Source: a virus. From it: a DNA stretch of 53,067 bases. Both the position numbers and the translations under genes were made by a program. The DNA is taken from positions 1-53,067 of IMG/VR virus record IMGVR_UViG_3300044631_001108, one strand, 5' to 3'. The notes under the pieces are model-generated. The model searched no databases, had not been told where the DNA came from, and was given only the letters and a program-made list of their open reading frames with translations. Each line of letters starts with the position of its first letter. Position 1 is the stretch's first letter. Shown in pieces: positions 29,901 through 36,459 of the stretch.

Positions 29901-30290
29901 CGTCTCATACCAATCGCGGGAAACGATGGCATGGCAGATCAAGTCGTCTTTGCGGTGCAAGTCGCCAATGCGCAAAACGTCGTTGTCGCCAAGACGGGTT
30001 TCCACAATTTCATCCCAATCTGGAACTGGCTCCCAATCGTCGTCTAGGCCGATGAGAATATCTCCCTTGCAGCCAGCAGCGGCGGCATTCCACGCAGCAA
30101 CACATGAGTTCTCCCTGCCTATGAACGTGGGGCGTTTGAAGTCCTCAAACAAAGCCTCGTCACCAAGATCAATGCCAAGAACAATCTCGACACGCTCAGG
30201 GTTTTTCGCCATACTGCGCCACAATTCGTGACACTTTTTGGCTACATGAGGACGTTTTGTTGCGTGGCAGAGAGAGATTATTTTCATCAA
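26964..30290 (-). CDS. Three-domain glycosyltransferase carrying an intein
   Basis: 1108 aa precursor; about 806 aa after splicing. Domain 1 (1-200) is a GT-A fold with GLDDDWEP (81-88). Domain 2 (205-383 plus the first residues after the intein) is another GT-A with ILGEDDFVVAPDT (298-310) and, across the splice site, SGWDHNIGLRVI, a GNT-I-like acceptor motif. Domain 3 (about 740-1108) is GT-B and resembles GT9 heptosyltransferases: TSSGDLGDIIVSLATLHHLG, VVINRSPRYGN, LIAGSKLFIGNQSSCMTIAE. The intein occupies 384-685. It probably builds a sugar chain on virion or DNA. Coupled by ATGA to the XRE gene upstream. Confidence 0.85.
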   Translation of the reverse strand: MMKIISLCHATKRPHVAKKCHELWRSMAKNPERVEIVLGIDLGDEALFEDFKRPTFIGRENSCVAAWNAAAAGCKGDILIGLDDDWEPVPDWDEIVETRLGDNDVLRIGDLHRKDDLICHAIVSRDWYETVGYLYHPLFKSVYCDNFFTQQAIRHANIADATDIQFIHKNPSQNYGTEDEVARNSNSPARYEHGRMVFDSLMGPEHAILAFTCAGRPMYLQESLESWLKNDLSLVKSVQFFVEPTNQRDLILAIIDDFALKCPVPVIVHKNKEVLGVLKNPWHLFENCFSEQMASRVILGEDDFVVAPDTLRFLLSMTTHMDNKTMAVCAKWVGKNADHNPETWHRSTEFTGNIWMMPRHIWKDYVRDTWDFDYSSGNADGTSCVPYSTTILTKNGWTSVKDLRVGDETIGFNRKTQKAEWTLIEDIVEHGYAALYSFGTKGLQFTSTSDHRWIVSNGSDIDMIHTCNLSHSHKILTSAALENTSSLNCSVDEAAVLGWIAGDGSFLILEKGALNAKVNQKKKQNIIILDDLFSRIPHTRKVYKDVVQWRLPTSYARDLLSRVGNPKKDAFSQVLKMNTAQREAWLNAMLLAEGSQHGSSYRIYQNRGCIEEATRFAIFASGRRPQTHILTGKPQWKECVAINSSKPIVSRGEKIFVGSAPVWCVKTKLGTWTARQGDQVFLTGNSGWDHNIGLRVIPRNGLHCIVPTASRSRHIGVDGVHCHKDVFDETVAWNAINTPYSRPYTPFEYCIVRPTKTYSGVKHVTSSGDLGDIIVSLATLHHLGCEAVYLLRDNGQTKGITSKIDIIKPILMAQPYIKDVKIYEGEHVDWQSEGFRSGWVQRDMSLAHNHAKHALDHGFISTMPNLSERWLFNIEPSKLTRGRVVINRSPRYGNPHFPWRKIVEFYGEKLLFLGLDHEHRAFCDAFGAVEYKHTANMLEAAELIAGSKLFIGNQSSCMTIAEGMKHPRIQEGSLVISDCVYPNAHNAQYVFDGSVNLPCLSDDTVYHIDSQVKTWRSYLVNEVPICGNGIIGWHYQCGNVMVNEGYFEFAVRKVKKLTGWDDETASKAIVEFTVSLNPQWFEKKVRLPQLDVARRALRNAGYNQHAIL
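28236..29141 (-). mobile_element. LAGLIDADG intein in the glycosyltransferase
   Basis: 302 residues, precursor positions 384-685. Starts with Cys (CVPYSTTILTKNGWTSVKDL, block A), has a block B-like TSTSDHRWIV, two LAGLIDADG helices (VLGWIAGDGSFL, WLNAMLLAEGSQ) and ends VFLTGN before a Ser +1 residue. The penultimate residue is Gly instead of His, seen in some phage inteins. It is AT-richer than its host gene. Insertion is immediately before the SGWD motif, a conserved active-site position as expected of inteins. Confidence 0.93.
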
Positions 30291-30583
30291 GATTGGTTTT
30301 TAGACACCCATTCCGCGATTTGAGCAATGACATTATCGCTTGTGGAGGCGCAAGAGTCGCCGTTCTCGATAAACGAGAGAAATGCGCTGTTGATGCCAAT
30401 TTGCGAGGCAAGCTCACGCTGCTTCATTCGCCTCTCCACGCGAAACTTTTTGAGTTCCATGCCAATGCGATTGACATAGCCAGACCTCGCAGTTTTGTAT
30501 TTCTCTGTGATTTGAGAGACGTTCTTGTGGAACTCATTCGTGAGTTTTTGAAGGCGTTGCAGTTCTTGTTGTAGTTTTGTCAT
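30287..30583 (-). CDS. XRE-family HTH regulator
   Basis: 98 aa from the ATG at 30583; a longer frame would overlap the tRNA. An N-terminal coiled coil (LQQELQRLQKLTNEFHKNVS) is followed by a helix-turn-helix: ELKKFRVERRMKQRELASQI, NSAFLSFIENG. ATGA overlap with the large glycosyltransferase gene suggests it controls that operon or head expression. Confidence 0.8.
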   Translation of the reverse strand: MTKLQQELQRLQKLTNEFHKNVSQITEKYKTARSGYVNRIGMELKKFRVERRMKQRELASQIGINSAFLSFIENGDSCASTSDNVIAQIAEWVSKNQS

Positions 30584-30599
30584 AAGAGTTAAGGGAAAG

Positions 30600-30675
30600 T
30601 GGCAACCGGCTAAGGAATCGAACCTTACCAATCGGATTTGGAGTCCAACTCGCCAACCTTGGAACATGGCCGGTT
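30600..30675 (-). tRNA. tRNA-Trp (CCA anticodon)
   Basis: Acceptor stem AACCGGC (30669-30675) pairs fully with GCCGGTT (30604-30610). The anticodon stem TTGGA/TCCGA encloses loop CTCCAAA (anticodon CCA at 30639-30641). The T arm TAAGG-TTCGATT-CCTTA (30611-30627) is perfect. The 3' CCA is encoded (30600-30602). The D stem is poorly paired, which lowers certainty slightly. It would read UGG. Confidence 0.9.
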
Positions 30676-30773
30676 AAAATTGCCTTTTTATCTTCCGCCC
30701 CGGTTATGTTACTACTACACCACAAGAAGGCTAACTTGAAGGGGTTCGCACTTTCGACTCCGGCATGATTTGT

Positions 30774-31016
30774 TCAGCAAGCCCAACGCTTACGAGCAGC
30801 TTTACCGCGTTCGCCAGTCCATCCTTGTGAACGTGCGCAGAACGACTTTTTGCGTGCTGCGTCAGCTTCAGTCTTGGGATGCGGCGCTGGTGCTTTGAGA
30901 TTGCTACCCGTGGCAGCGTTGTATTTTGCACGGCCCTTGGCGGTCAAACCCGCCCCCTTAGAGACAGGAAGTTTCTCGCCTCGGCCTACCGATAGTGATG
31001 GTGATTTCTTTGCCAT
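30774..31016 (-). CDS. DUF6321-type basic protein
   Basis: 80 aa, very basic. GAGLTAKGRAKYNAATGSNL, KAPAPHPK, KKSFCARSQGW and the RWAC end match DUF6321 proteins found in many phages. Charge suggests nucleic-acid binding; role unknown. The promoter at 31022-31050 is only 5 nt from its ATG. The 98 bases between it and the tRNA hold a tRNA-like remnant. Confidence 0.85.
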   Translation of the reverse strand: MAKKSPSLSVGRGEKLPVSKGAGLTAKGRAKYNAATGSNLKAPAPHPKTEADAARKKSFCARSQGWTGERGKAARKRWAC

Positions 31017-31021
31017 GAGAA

Positions 31022-31050
31022 ACCTTACGGCATTAGAATGAACCCGGCAA
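31022..31050 (-). promoter_or_regulatory. Promoter TTGCCG-N17-TAAGGT, leaderless type
   Basis: -35 TTGCCG (31045-31050), spacer ending CCG, -10 TAAGGT (31022-31027), 5 nt to the ATG at 31016. It also reads into the tRNA-Trp. Confidence 0.65.
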
Positions 31051-31057
31051 GCGAAAA

Positions 31058-31462
31058 TCAACCGAGACGCTGCTTCAACTGGTACTGCCTAGCCTCGCTG
31101 GCATTGCAAAGCCCTTGCAGCAAGTCTTGTGTGCCGTTGGACGCTTTTGCCATCGCCTTGTCAATCAGGCCACAGAGGTCTTTCTCACCTTTGAGAATGA
31201 TGCGGAAGAAGGTTTCTGCTTTTGTTTCATCAGGGGCTACCGCTGACATGTCTGCCGCCACACGGTTGATTTTGGTGATGGAGAGCTTTTCGCTGCCGAG
31301 TCCAATGACACGCTCAACAAGTGAGTCGTAAGCTGCTTCGTAAGCCGGGTAAAGCTCGCCAAGGAACTCATGATCCTCGAAGAACGTCGGGCCTTTGACC
31401 ATGTTGTGAGCACGATGGGCGAGAAACTGAAGGGCGCGATACTGAGTGATGAGGGAGTCCAT
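31058..31462 (-). CDS. Dps-like ferritin
   Basis: 134 aa. LAHRAHNMVKGPTFFEDHEF followed by AYDSLVERVIGLG is the Dps ferroxidase signature. The four ligands are present with exactly the Dps spacing: H19, H31 (+12), D46 (+15), E50 (+4). The usual Trp after the first His is missing and the protein is about 30 residues shorter than typical Dps. Predicted to oxidise and store iron or detoxify peroxide and perhaps coat DNA, in the host or as a virion component. It sits divergently from the capsid gene. Confidence 0.75.
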   Translation of the reverse strand: MDSLITQYRALQFLAHRAHNMVKGPTFFEDHEFLGELYPAYEAAYDSLVERVIGLGSEKLSITKINRVAADMSAVAPDETKAETFFRIILKGEKDLCGLIDKAMAKASNGTQDLLQGLCNASEARQYQLKQRLG

Positions 31463-31797
31463 AGGGGCAGCGTGGTTTACTTGCCAGAAATTACAAGTGG
31501 AAATCCGCAGCTAATGTGGGGAAGTGAGAATTTGAAGAAAAGTGATAATTTGCCAGAAAATTTCCTTGCGCTTTGGAACAACTTGTGCAAAGTCACTGGC
31601 AACGAGTGTAAAATCCGTATGTAACACGGCTTCGGAATGCTCACCGGACGGAACGTGCGATAAGAGCAAAACATCCTAATCTTTCGCTCGGGATTAGAAC
31701 ATGACCTGTTTTTCCTCATGCCACTGTGGCGTGCTGGAACCAAAACTGGTCAAATAAAGTTCTACTCAATCTTCTTCCGCCCTTAGGGCAAACCACT
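31463..31797 (+). promoter_or_regulatory. Capsid gene leader region
   Basis: 335 bases between the divergent Dps-like and capsid genes. On the plus strand there is a possible extended -10 GTGTAAAAT (31606-31614) with TTGTGC upstream (31582-31587), and a hairpin CTAATC/GATTAG at about 31677-31699. The capsid mRNA would have a leader of about 180 nt, in contrast to the leaderless genes. No gene seen. Confidence 0.4.
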
Positions 31798-32976
31798 ATG
31801 GCCGCGTGTGATAATATCAACAACTTCTTCGTAAGCGAAGCTAACCGCATCAGTAATGATCCTTCCTACCGTAACTGGGTGACAACGCCTTGGGACGACA
31901 ATACCATTGTCCCTAAGACGCGCTGGCCTGATGGCATGGGTTCAACGCCTAATTTTTTGGTTTTTGAACGTAGCACCCCGCTTACCAACGCAATCACCTT
32001 TGACACCGTTGGCTTCAACGATGGCGGTGAAGGCGATGCTGGCGGTTCCTGCACTCCTACGACTGTCACGGTCTATCAGGCTTACACACGCCGCACGATG
32101 GCTCTCAAGCTGGCTGCGGTTCAGTCTGAGAAAATCTGCATGGAAGACGGTCGTATGGCCTACGAAATCGTTCAGCAGGGTTCGCACATTCTGCGCAACT
32201 TGCAGAACAACGCTCGCTACGCTTGGGCTAACCAGCGCCGTGACGAGTTCACCAGCGTTTGCTCCAACAAGGCTGTGCTTGACTCGTCCATGACGACCTC
32301 TAGCTCCAGCTTCGGCACCGGCACCATCGGCACCATCAACCGTGAAGTCCTTGACTACTGGTATGATCGCCTTGTGGCTGACGGCGCTCATCAGGGCAAC
32401 GGTCTTGGCACCAACCAGTATGGGCAGCCGGTTCTGCCGCTGATCCTCAGCCGTGAAGCTCAGGCCACTCTTGTGAACAACGAGACGAGCCTGAACAACA
32501 TCCGCTGGTCGAATAGCAGCGACAAGCTCCTTGGGCCTCGCGGTTCCTTCGTGAACCTTGAGGGCTTCAAGCACATGATCGACATTCAGGCTCCTCGCTG
32601 GAACCTTGTTGGCGGTGCTTGGGTGCGTGTTCCCTTCTTCCTTCCGGCCTCCTCGGCTGGTGAAGCTGCGGAAGTCAATCCTGACTACTACACCGCTGGT
32701 TACGAAGACCTCTTCATCGCCTCTAATCAGGTGGTCAAGTTCGCCATTCCGGGTTCTGCCCTTCAGGCTGGCGACCTCAAGTTCGCTCCGCAGGATTACC
32801 TCGGTAATTTCCGCTGGATCAACAAGTATGACCTTGAGTGCAACCCTGACGAGAACATCGGCTACTTCCGTGGCAAGCTCGGCTACGGTGCGCAGCCGGG
32901 TATCCCTGAATACGGTGCGGTTATTCGCTTCAAACGTTGCCCGCTTAGCTGGACGGTGAACACCGCCTGCTCCTAA
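31798..32976 (+). CDS. Probable major capsid protein
   Basis: 392 aa from the ATG at 31798. No recognised short motif, but several signs fit: length typical of HK97-fold capsid proteins, an N-terminal helix (DNINNFFVSEANRISND), a long helical segment with MALKLAAVQSEKICMEDGRM, a central domain, and codon use strongly biased toward frequent codons (Cys/Gly/Asn in C-ending codons) unlike its neighbours. It is flanked by a long leader and a strong terminator, as for an abundantly made protein. It lies on the strand opposite to portal and TerL. Confidence 0.65.
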   Translation: MAACDNINNFFVSEANRISNDPSYRNWVTTPWDDNTIVPKTRWPDGMGSTPNFLVFERSTPLTNAITFDTVGFNDGGEGDAGGSCTPTTVTVYQAYTRRTMALKLAAVQSEKICMEDGRMAYEIVQQGSHILRNLQNNARYAWANQRRDEFTSVCSNKAVLDSSMTTSSSSFGTGTIGTINREVLDYWYDRLVADGAHQGNGLGTNQYGQPVLPLILSREAQATLVNNETSLNNIRWSNSSDKLLGPRGSFVNLEGFKHMIDIQAPRWNLVGGAWVRVPFFLPASSAGEAAEVNPDYYTAGYEDLFIASNQVVKFAIPGSALQAGDLKFAPQDYLGNFRWINKYDLECNPDENIGYFRGKLGYGAQPGIPEYGAVIRFKRCPLSWTVNTACS

Positions 32977-33000
32977 TCCCGAACGGTCTAACCTCTACCC

Positions 33001-33033
33001 GGGCGGGGTCGGCATCAACTGCTGGCCCCGCCC
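33001..33033 (+). terminator. Terminator after capsid gene
   Basis: Arms GGGCGGGGTC (33001-33010) and GGCCCCGCCC (33024-33033, one G-U pair), followed by TTCTTACTT. Strong GC stem with a short U-rich tail, 25 bases after the capsid stop. Confidence 0.7.
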
Positions 33034-33048
33034 TTCTTACTTACCACT

Positions 33049-33345
33049 ATGCCAAGTTTCAAAACCCCTGAAGGCTGGGAAATGCCTACTGATGCAACGC
33101 CCGGACAACCTTTTCAGGCTGTCGGAACATTCGTGGCTGACGAAGCTGGAAATCTCACGTTGATGGAAGTCGATGGTTCTCCTATTGAGGGCTACGAAGA
33201 GCCTGAGATGGAAATGGAAGAGGAATCTGAAGGCCCAGAAATCGAAATCGAGGTTGGCGGCAAAAAGAAGCCTGCCAAGAACGAGGAAGGTATGACCGGC
33301 CCCGAAGAAATGATGATGCGCGCTCAAAAAGCCGGTCTATTCTAA
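33049..33345 (+). CDS. Unknown 98-aa acidic protein
   Basis: The centre is a run of Glu/Met (EEPEMEMEEESEGPEIEIEV) and the C-terminus ends MMMRAQKAGLF. It directly follows the capsid terminator with no ribosome-binding site. A head-decoration or small accessory virion protein is possible by position only. Confidence 0.6.
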   Translation: MPSFKTPEGWEMPTDATPGQPFQAVGTFVADEAGNLTLMEVDGSPIEGYEEPEMEMEEESEGPEIEIEVGGKKKPAKNEEGMTGPEEMMMRAQKAGLF

Positions 33346-33348
33346 GCC

Positions 33349-33552
33349 ATGCCCGGTCAACTACAGACACTAAACGTTCCGCCACCTGTTAGCATCCAGA
33401 CTCTCTGGAACGCAATTCGGGTGGCGTTCGTCAACCGTAATCATCCCGGCGCAATTTCCTATAATCCGTTGACAGTTCCACCGCCCAATGTCAGCGTTCA
33501 AACATTGATTTACGCTGCCTTAAAAGCAGCACAGGGCGAGCTACAATCCTAA
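33349..33552 (+). CDS. 67-aa protein with PPPVSVQTL repeat
   Basis: Contains two copies of a short motif: LNVPPPVSIQTLWNAIR (9-25) and LTVPPPNVSVQTLIYAAL (41-58). The same motif opens the fibre gene that follows (MSGQLQTLNTPPPVSVQTLL). It may be a docking peptide or subunit that shares an attachment segment with the fibre. Confidence 0.7.
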   Translation: MPGQLQTLNVPPPVSIQTLWNAIRVAFVNRNHPGAISYNPLTVPPPNVSVQTLIYAALKAAQGELQS

Positions 33553-33556
33553 CGCC

Positions 33557-34816
33557 ATGTCTGGACAACTCCAAACACTTAATACACCGCCGCCAGTTAG
33601 CGTTCAGACGCTTCTCTACGGCATTTATCAAGCCACTTCTAGCGGAAGCGGTGGCAGCACCGCATGGGGTTCCATTACCGGAACCCTGAGCAATCAGACC
33701 GACCTTCAGACGGCGCTCAACCTCAAGACCAACAACGCTGCGGCTGCGATCACTGGCGGCTCCGTAACCGGCCTGACTTCGTTCGGTTTGGCTAACGCCG
33801 ACGCCAGCGGGTATGGCTTGTTTTTCCAAGTCAACGAGGTTCTTTCCTCACCACGGGTTCTATCGCTCAAGACCAACAACGCCAACCGGACGCTTGATCT
33901 GAGCGGCAACCTGACCCTTGGAGGCAACTTCACTACCACCGGCAGCGGCACCATCGCCCTCGGTGGCTTTACCCTGACCGTCCCGGCCACGGGCACGGCG
34001 GCGCTGCTGGGAACACCGAATGCATACACCGCCGCAAACACGCTGACCTTGACAGGGCTTGGCACCACTCCAATTGCAGGTTTTTCGCTTATCAATTCCA
34101 CCGCCGCTGCGGCTGGCGCACAGCAGGCGTCTCCATCCCTTGTGTGGGAAGGCCAAGGATGGAAAACAGATGCAACCGCTGCCAGCCAAGCCGTTTGTGT
34201 TCGCGCCAACGTGCTGCCCATTCAAGGAACGTCAGGACCGCGAGTAGATTGGCGTCTGCAAAGAAGCGTCAATGCAGGTGCGTTTGCAGATTTCTTGCGG
34301 CTTGTTGACAACGGTGCCTCGCCGCCACATTTGGACTTTTATGGCACTGGAGGTACCGTTTACTCAAGGATTGGTTCAGACTCATCCAACAATCTCTTAT
34401 TGCAATCTTGGTCCGGGAACGTTGGTCTAGGTGGCTCTGGTGGCGTTGGCGTTGGGTTGGTGTTGGCAAGTGCTCTCAAGCTAAGCTCCAATTACTCGCT
34501 TGATTGGGTTTCAAGTTCCAATGCCGCCCTCTCTGGCACGACAGATTTATCTTTGACTAGGGAGGCCGCAAACACCCACGCCTGGCGCAACGGGACCAAC
34601 GCGCAGACAGGGCGTATCTACGGCACCTACACCGACGCCAGCAATTATCGCCGTCTTGCCATCGGCAGCACCACGGCAGGCGTGTTTTCTATTACAGCCG
34701 AAGGCGCGGGAACCGGAGCCAGCGGCAATGTGCTGCACATTTCCAGCCTGCCCACCAGCAATCCCGGCCCCGGCATTCTTTGGAACAACGCGGGCACGCC
34801 AGCCATCGGAACCTAA
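33557..34816 (+). CDS. Tail fibre-like protein
   Basis: 419 aa, rich in Gly, Ser, Thr, Asn and beta-prone. It begins with the PPPVSVQTL segment (residues about 10-20), probably the virion anchor. The middle has repeated strand-turn units (LDLSGNLTLGGNFTTTGSGT, SNNLLLQSWSGNVGLGGSGG). The end GPGILWNNAGTPAIGT resembles many phage fibre C-termini. No chaperone domain or enzymatic motif is visible. It likely contributes to host recognition. Confidence 0.75.
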   Translation: MSGQLQTLNTPPPVSVQTLLYGIYQATSSGSGGSTAWGSITGTLSNQTDLQTALNLKTNNAAAAITGGSVTGLTSFGLANADASGYGLFFQVNEVLSSPRVLSLKTNNANRTLDLSGNLTLGGNFTTTGSGTIALGGFTLTVPATGTAALLGTPNAYTAANTLTLTGLGTTPIAGFSLINSTAAAAGAQQASPSLVWEGQGWKTDATAASQAVCVRANVLPIQGTSGPRVDWRLQRSVNAGAFADFLRLVDNGASPPHLDFYGTGGTVYSRIGSDSSNNLLLQSWSGNVGLGGSGGVGVGLVLASALKLSSNYSLDWVSSSNAALSGTTDLSLTREAANTHAWRNGTNAQTGRIYGTYTDASNYRRLAIGSTTAGVFSITAEGAGTGASGNVLHISSLPTSNPGPGILWNNAGTPAIGT

Positions 34817-34827
34817 AGCTAAACATC

Positions 34828-35076
34828 ATGAACATCACCCTGACACCCGAACGCCTTGCTTCGCTCGAAGCCGAAGCCACCCGCCGCAATGCGGTGCCGA
34901 ATGCCATCCCGACCACCGCCGAGGAGATCGCCACGCAACTTGTCAGCGCGGCGGCGGACTCTTATGCGGCGACTGCACGCGATACCTATGTGCGCAGCCT
35001 CTACGAGCGCATCAAGACCGCCGATGCGGCCACTCAATCGGACATTTTCAACTATGCTGAAACGCAGTTAGCCTGA
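34828..35076 (+). CDS. Unknown 82-aa protein
   Basis: Helical, Ala-rich (LASLEAEATRRNAVPNAIP, EEIATQLVSAAADSYAATAR). ATG at 34828, 11 bases after the fibre stop. Possibly a small structural protein; not recognised. Confidence 0.65.
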   Translation: MNITLTPERLASLEAEATRRNAVPNAIPTTAEEIATQLVSAAADSYAATARDTYVRSLYERIKTADAATQSDIFNYAETQLA

Positions 35077-35080
35077 CCTT

Positions 35081-35455
35081 ATGACCAACCTCCAAGCCAA
35101 CCGCCTCTACGCCACACTCGCCGAACTGTCGAAGCCCATCACCATTTCCAAGGAGGGTAAGCCCACAGAAGTTCGTTTGTCGTTCAGCGGCAAAACCTGC
35201 CTCGCGATTGCCCGGATGAAGAGCAAGCTCACACCGCATGTGACCGCGTGCGAGGAAGCCGTGAACGCCGTCATCGCCGCCCACGGCGGTCGTGTGCCGC
35301 CCGATCATCCAGCCTTTGCGGAGGTGGTGAAACAAATCACCGAGATCAATCAATCCACCTGTGATGTCGGCGACCTTGGCACCCTGTCGCTCGCTGAGTT
35401 TGAAGCCCAGGAAACGCTTCCTGATTTGGAGCCTCTGCTTCCTTACTTGCAGTAA
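35081..35455 (+). CDS. Unknown 124-aa protein
   Basis: Starts RLYATLAELSKPITISKEGK, a beta hairpin (EVRLSFSGKTCLAIARMKSK), a helix, and an acidic end rich in Leu/Pro. Follows the previous gene by 4 bases. Not recognised. Confidence 0.65.
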   Translation: MTNLQANRLYATLAELSKPITISKEGKPTEVRLSFSGKTCLAIARMKSKLTPHVTACEEAVNAVIAAHGGRVPPDHPAFAEVVKQITEINQSTCDVGDLGTLSLAEFEAQETLPDLEPLLPYLQ

Positions 35456-35488
35456 CCTCACCACGGCTGGACGCCGAAACGACATGAC

Positions 35489-36019
35489 ATGCAAACATTC
35501 GATGAACTTGATGACGATTGGGTTAGAGCACTCTTCACCGAATCGCCTACGCCGATGGCTCTTGTGTCTCCTGAGCATCGGGTGTTTAGACCTAACGATG
35601 CGTATTGCCGTCTTGTTGGTTACAGCCGAGGTGAGCTTGCATCAAGAACGTGGAAGTCATTTACTCACCCGGACGACCTCGCTGGCGACGAATCTGGAGC
35701 CGAAAGCCTTAAAACCGATCTTGAAACCGAGGTCTATACCGTTACCAAGCGATACATCACCAAGTCAGGAGAAATCGTATGGGTCAATCTTCACGTCAGA
35801 GCAATCCGAGACGGAAAGCGTTTTGTCTGCTATTTCGTTGTTGCCCACCCAATCAAATACCCCGTTGTCGGAACAACCGCAGTTGAGCAGCCGTCAAACT
35901 GGCTTGACTGGTGTAGAAAACACCCCAAAGACGCCCTCATGTTGGGAGGACTCGCTTCAATCGTCTTCGGAAGAGACTCCATCATTGAAATTCTCAAGGC
36001 AGTTCTGGCACTAAAATGA
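35489..36019 (+). CDS. PAS-domain protein
   Basis: 176 aa. Residues 14-120 are a clear PAS fold: ESPTPMALVSPEHRVFRPND, AYCRLVGYSRGELASRTWKS, FTHPDDL, then KRYITKSGEIVWVNLHVRAI. This is the PAS/PAC pattern of bacterial signalling proteins. It has no kinase, cyclase or HTH output. Residues 145-175 are hydrophobic (ALMLGGLASIVF, IIEILKAVLAL) and may enter the membrane. PAS domains are rare in phages. ATGA coupling to the next gene ties it to the late transcript. Confidence 0.85.
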   Translation: MQTFDELDDDWVRALFTESPTPMALVSPEHRVFRPNDAYCRLVGYSRGELASRTWKSFTHPDDLAGDESGAESLKTDLETEVYTVTKRYITKSGEIVWVNLHVRAIRDGKRFVCYFVVAHPIKYPVVGTTAVEQPSNWLDWCRKHPKDALMLGGLASIVFGRDSIIEILKAVLALK

Positions 36020-36459
36020 TCTGGCCGTTCCGCAAAAAGCAGCCGCCTGTTCCACGTCGGAAGCTCGATGTGGAGACGGTGAGGATGCTTTTGGACAAAC
36101 GGATTGCTGAGAACAAGCAAAGCAACTTCAAATCGTATTGGACAAAGAGCGCAATGGCCTTGGCGACGGTCAAGGATGTGGAGGATGCCAGTGCAAAGAG
36201 CTACGCACCTTGGGTCAAGGATGTCTGGGAATGCGAAAATCAGGCCCACAGTTTAATCGAAGCTGCTCAACGAAAAGCCGCGAATGAGGGCTGTCAGATT
36301 GCCATAGGCATCGTGTTTGCAGACCCTCCCGGCAGATTCCAAGATTCCGAACGCCACGTTTATGTCTGGATTGTTTCTGGACAAGGAATTGATTTCTATG
36401 ATCCTACGGCGAGGCGTTGGTGCGAATGCCCGCAAAACATCTACTTTTCCCTGTTATGA
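36016..36459 (+). CDS. Unknown 147-aa protein
   Basis: Basic N-terminus (FRKKQPPVPRRKLDVE), then CENQAHSLIEAAQRKA, a strand-rich end (HVYVWIVSGQGIDFYDPTAR). The Cys-helix plus HVYVW and DP arrangement recalls a papain- or transglutaminase-like core (C, H, D), but spacing was not verified. Coupled by ATGA to both neighbours. Confidence 0.65.
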   Translation: MIWPFRKKQPPVPRRKLDVETVRMLLDKRIAENKQSNFKSYWTKSAMALATVKDVEDASAKSYAPWVKDVWECENQAHSLIEAAQRKAANEGCQIAIGIVFADPPGRFQDSERHVYVWIVSGQGIDFYDPTARRWCECPQNIYFSLL

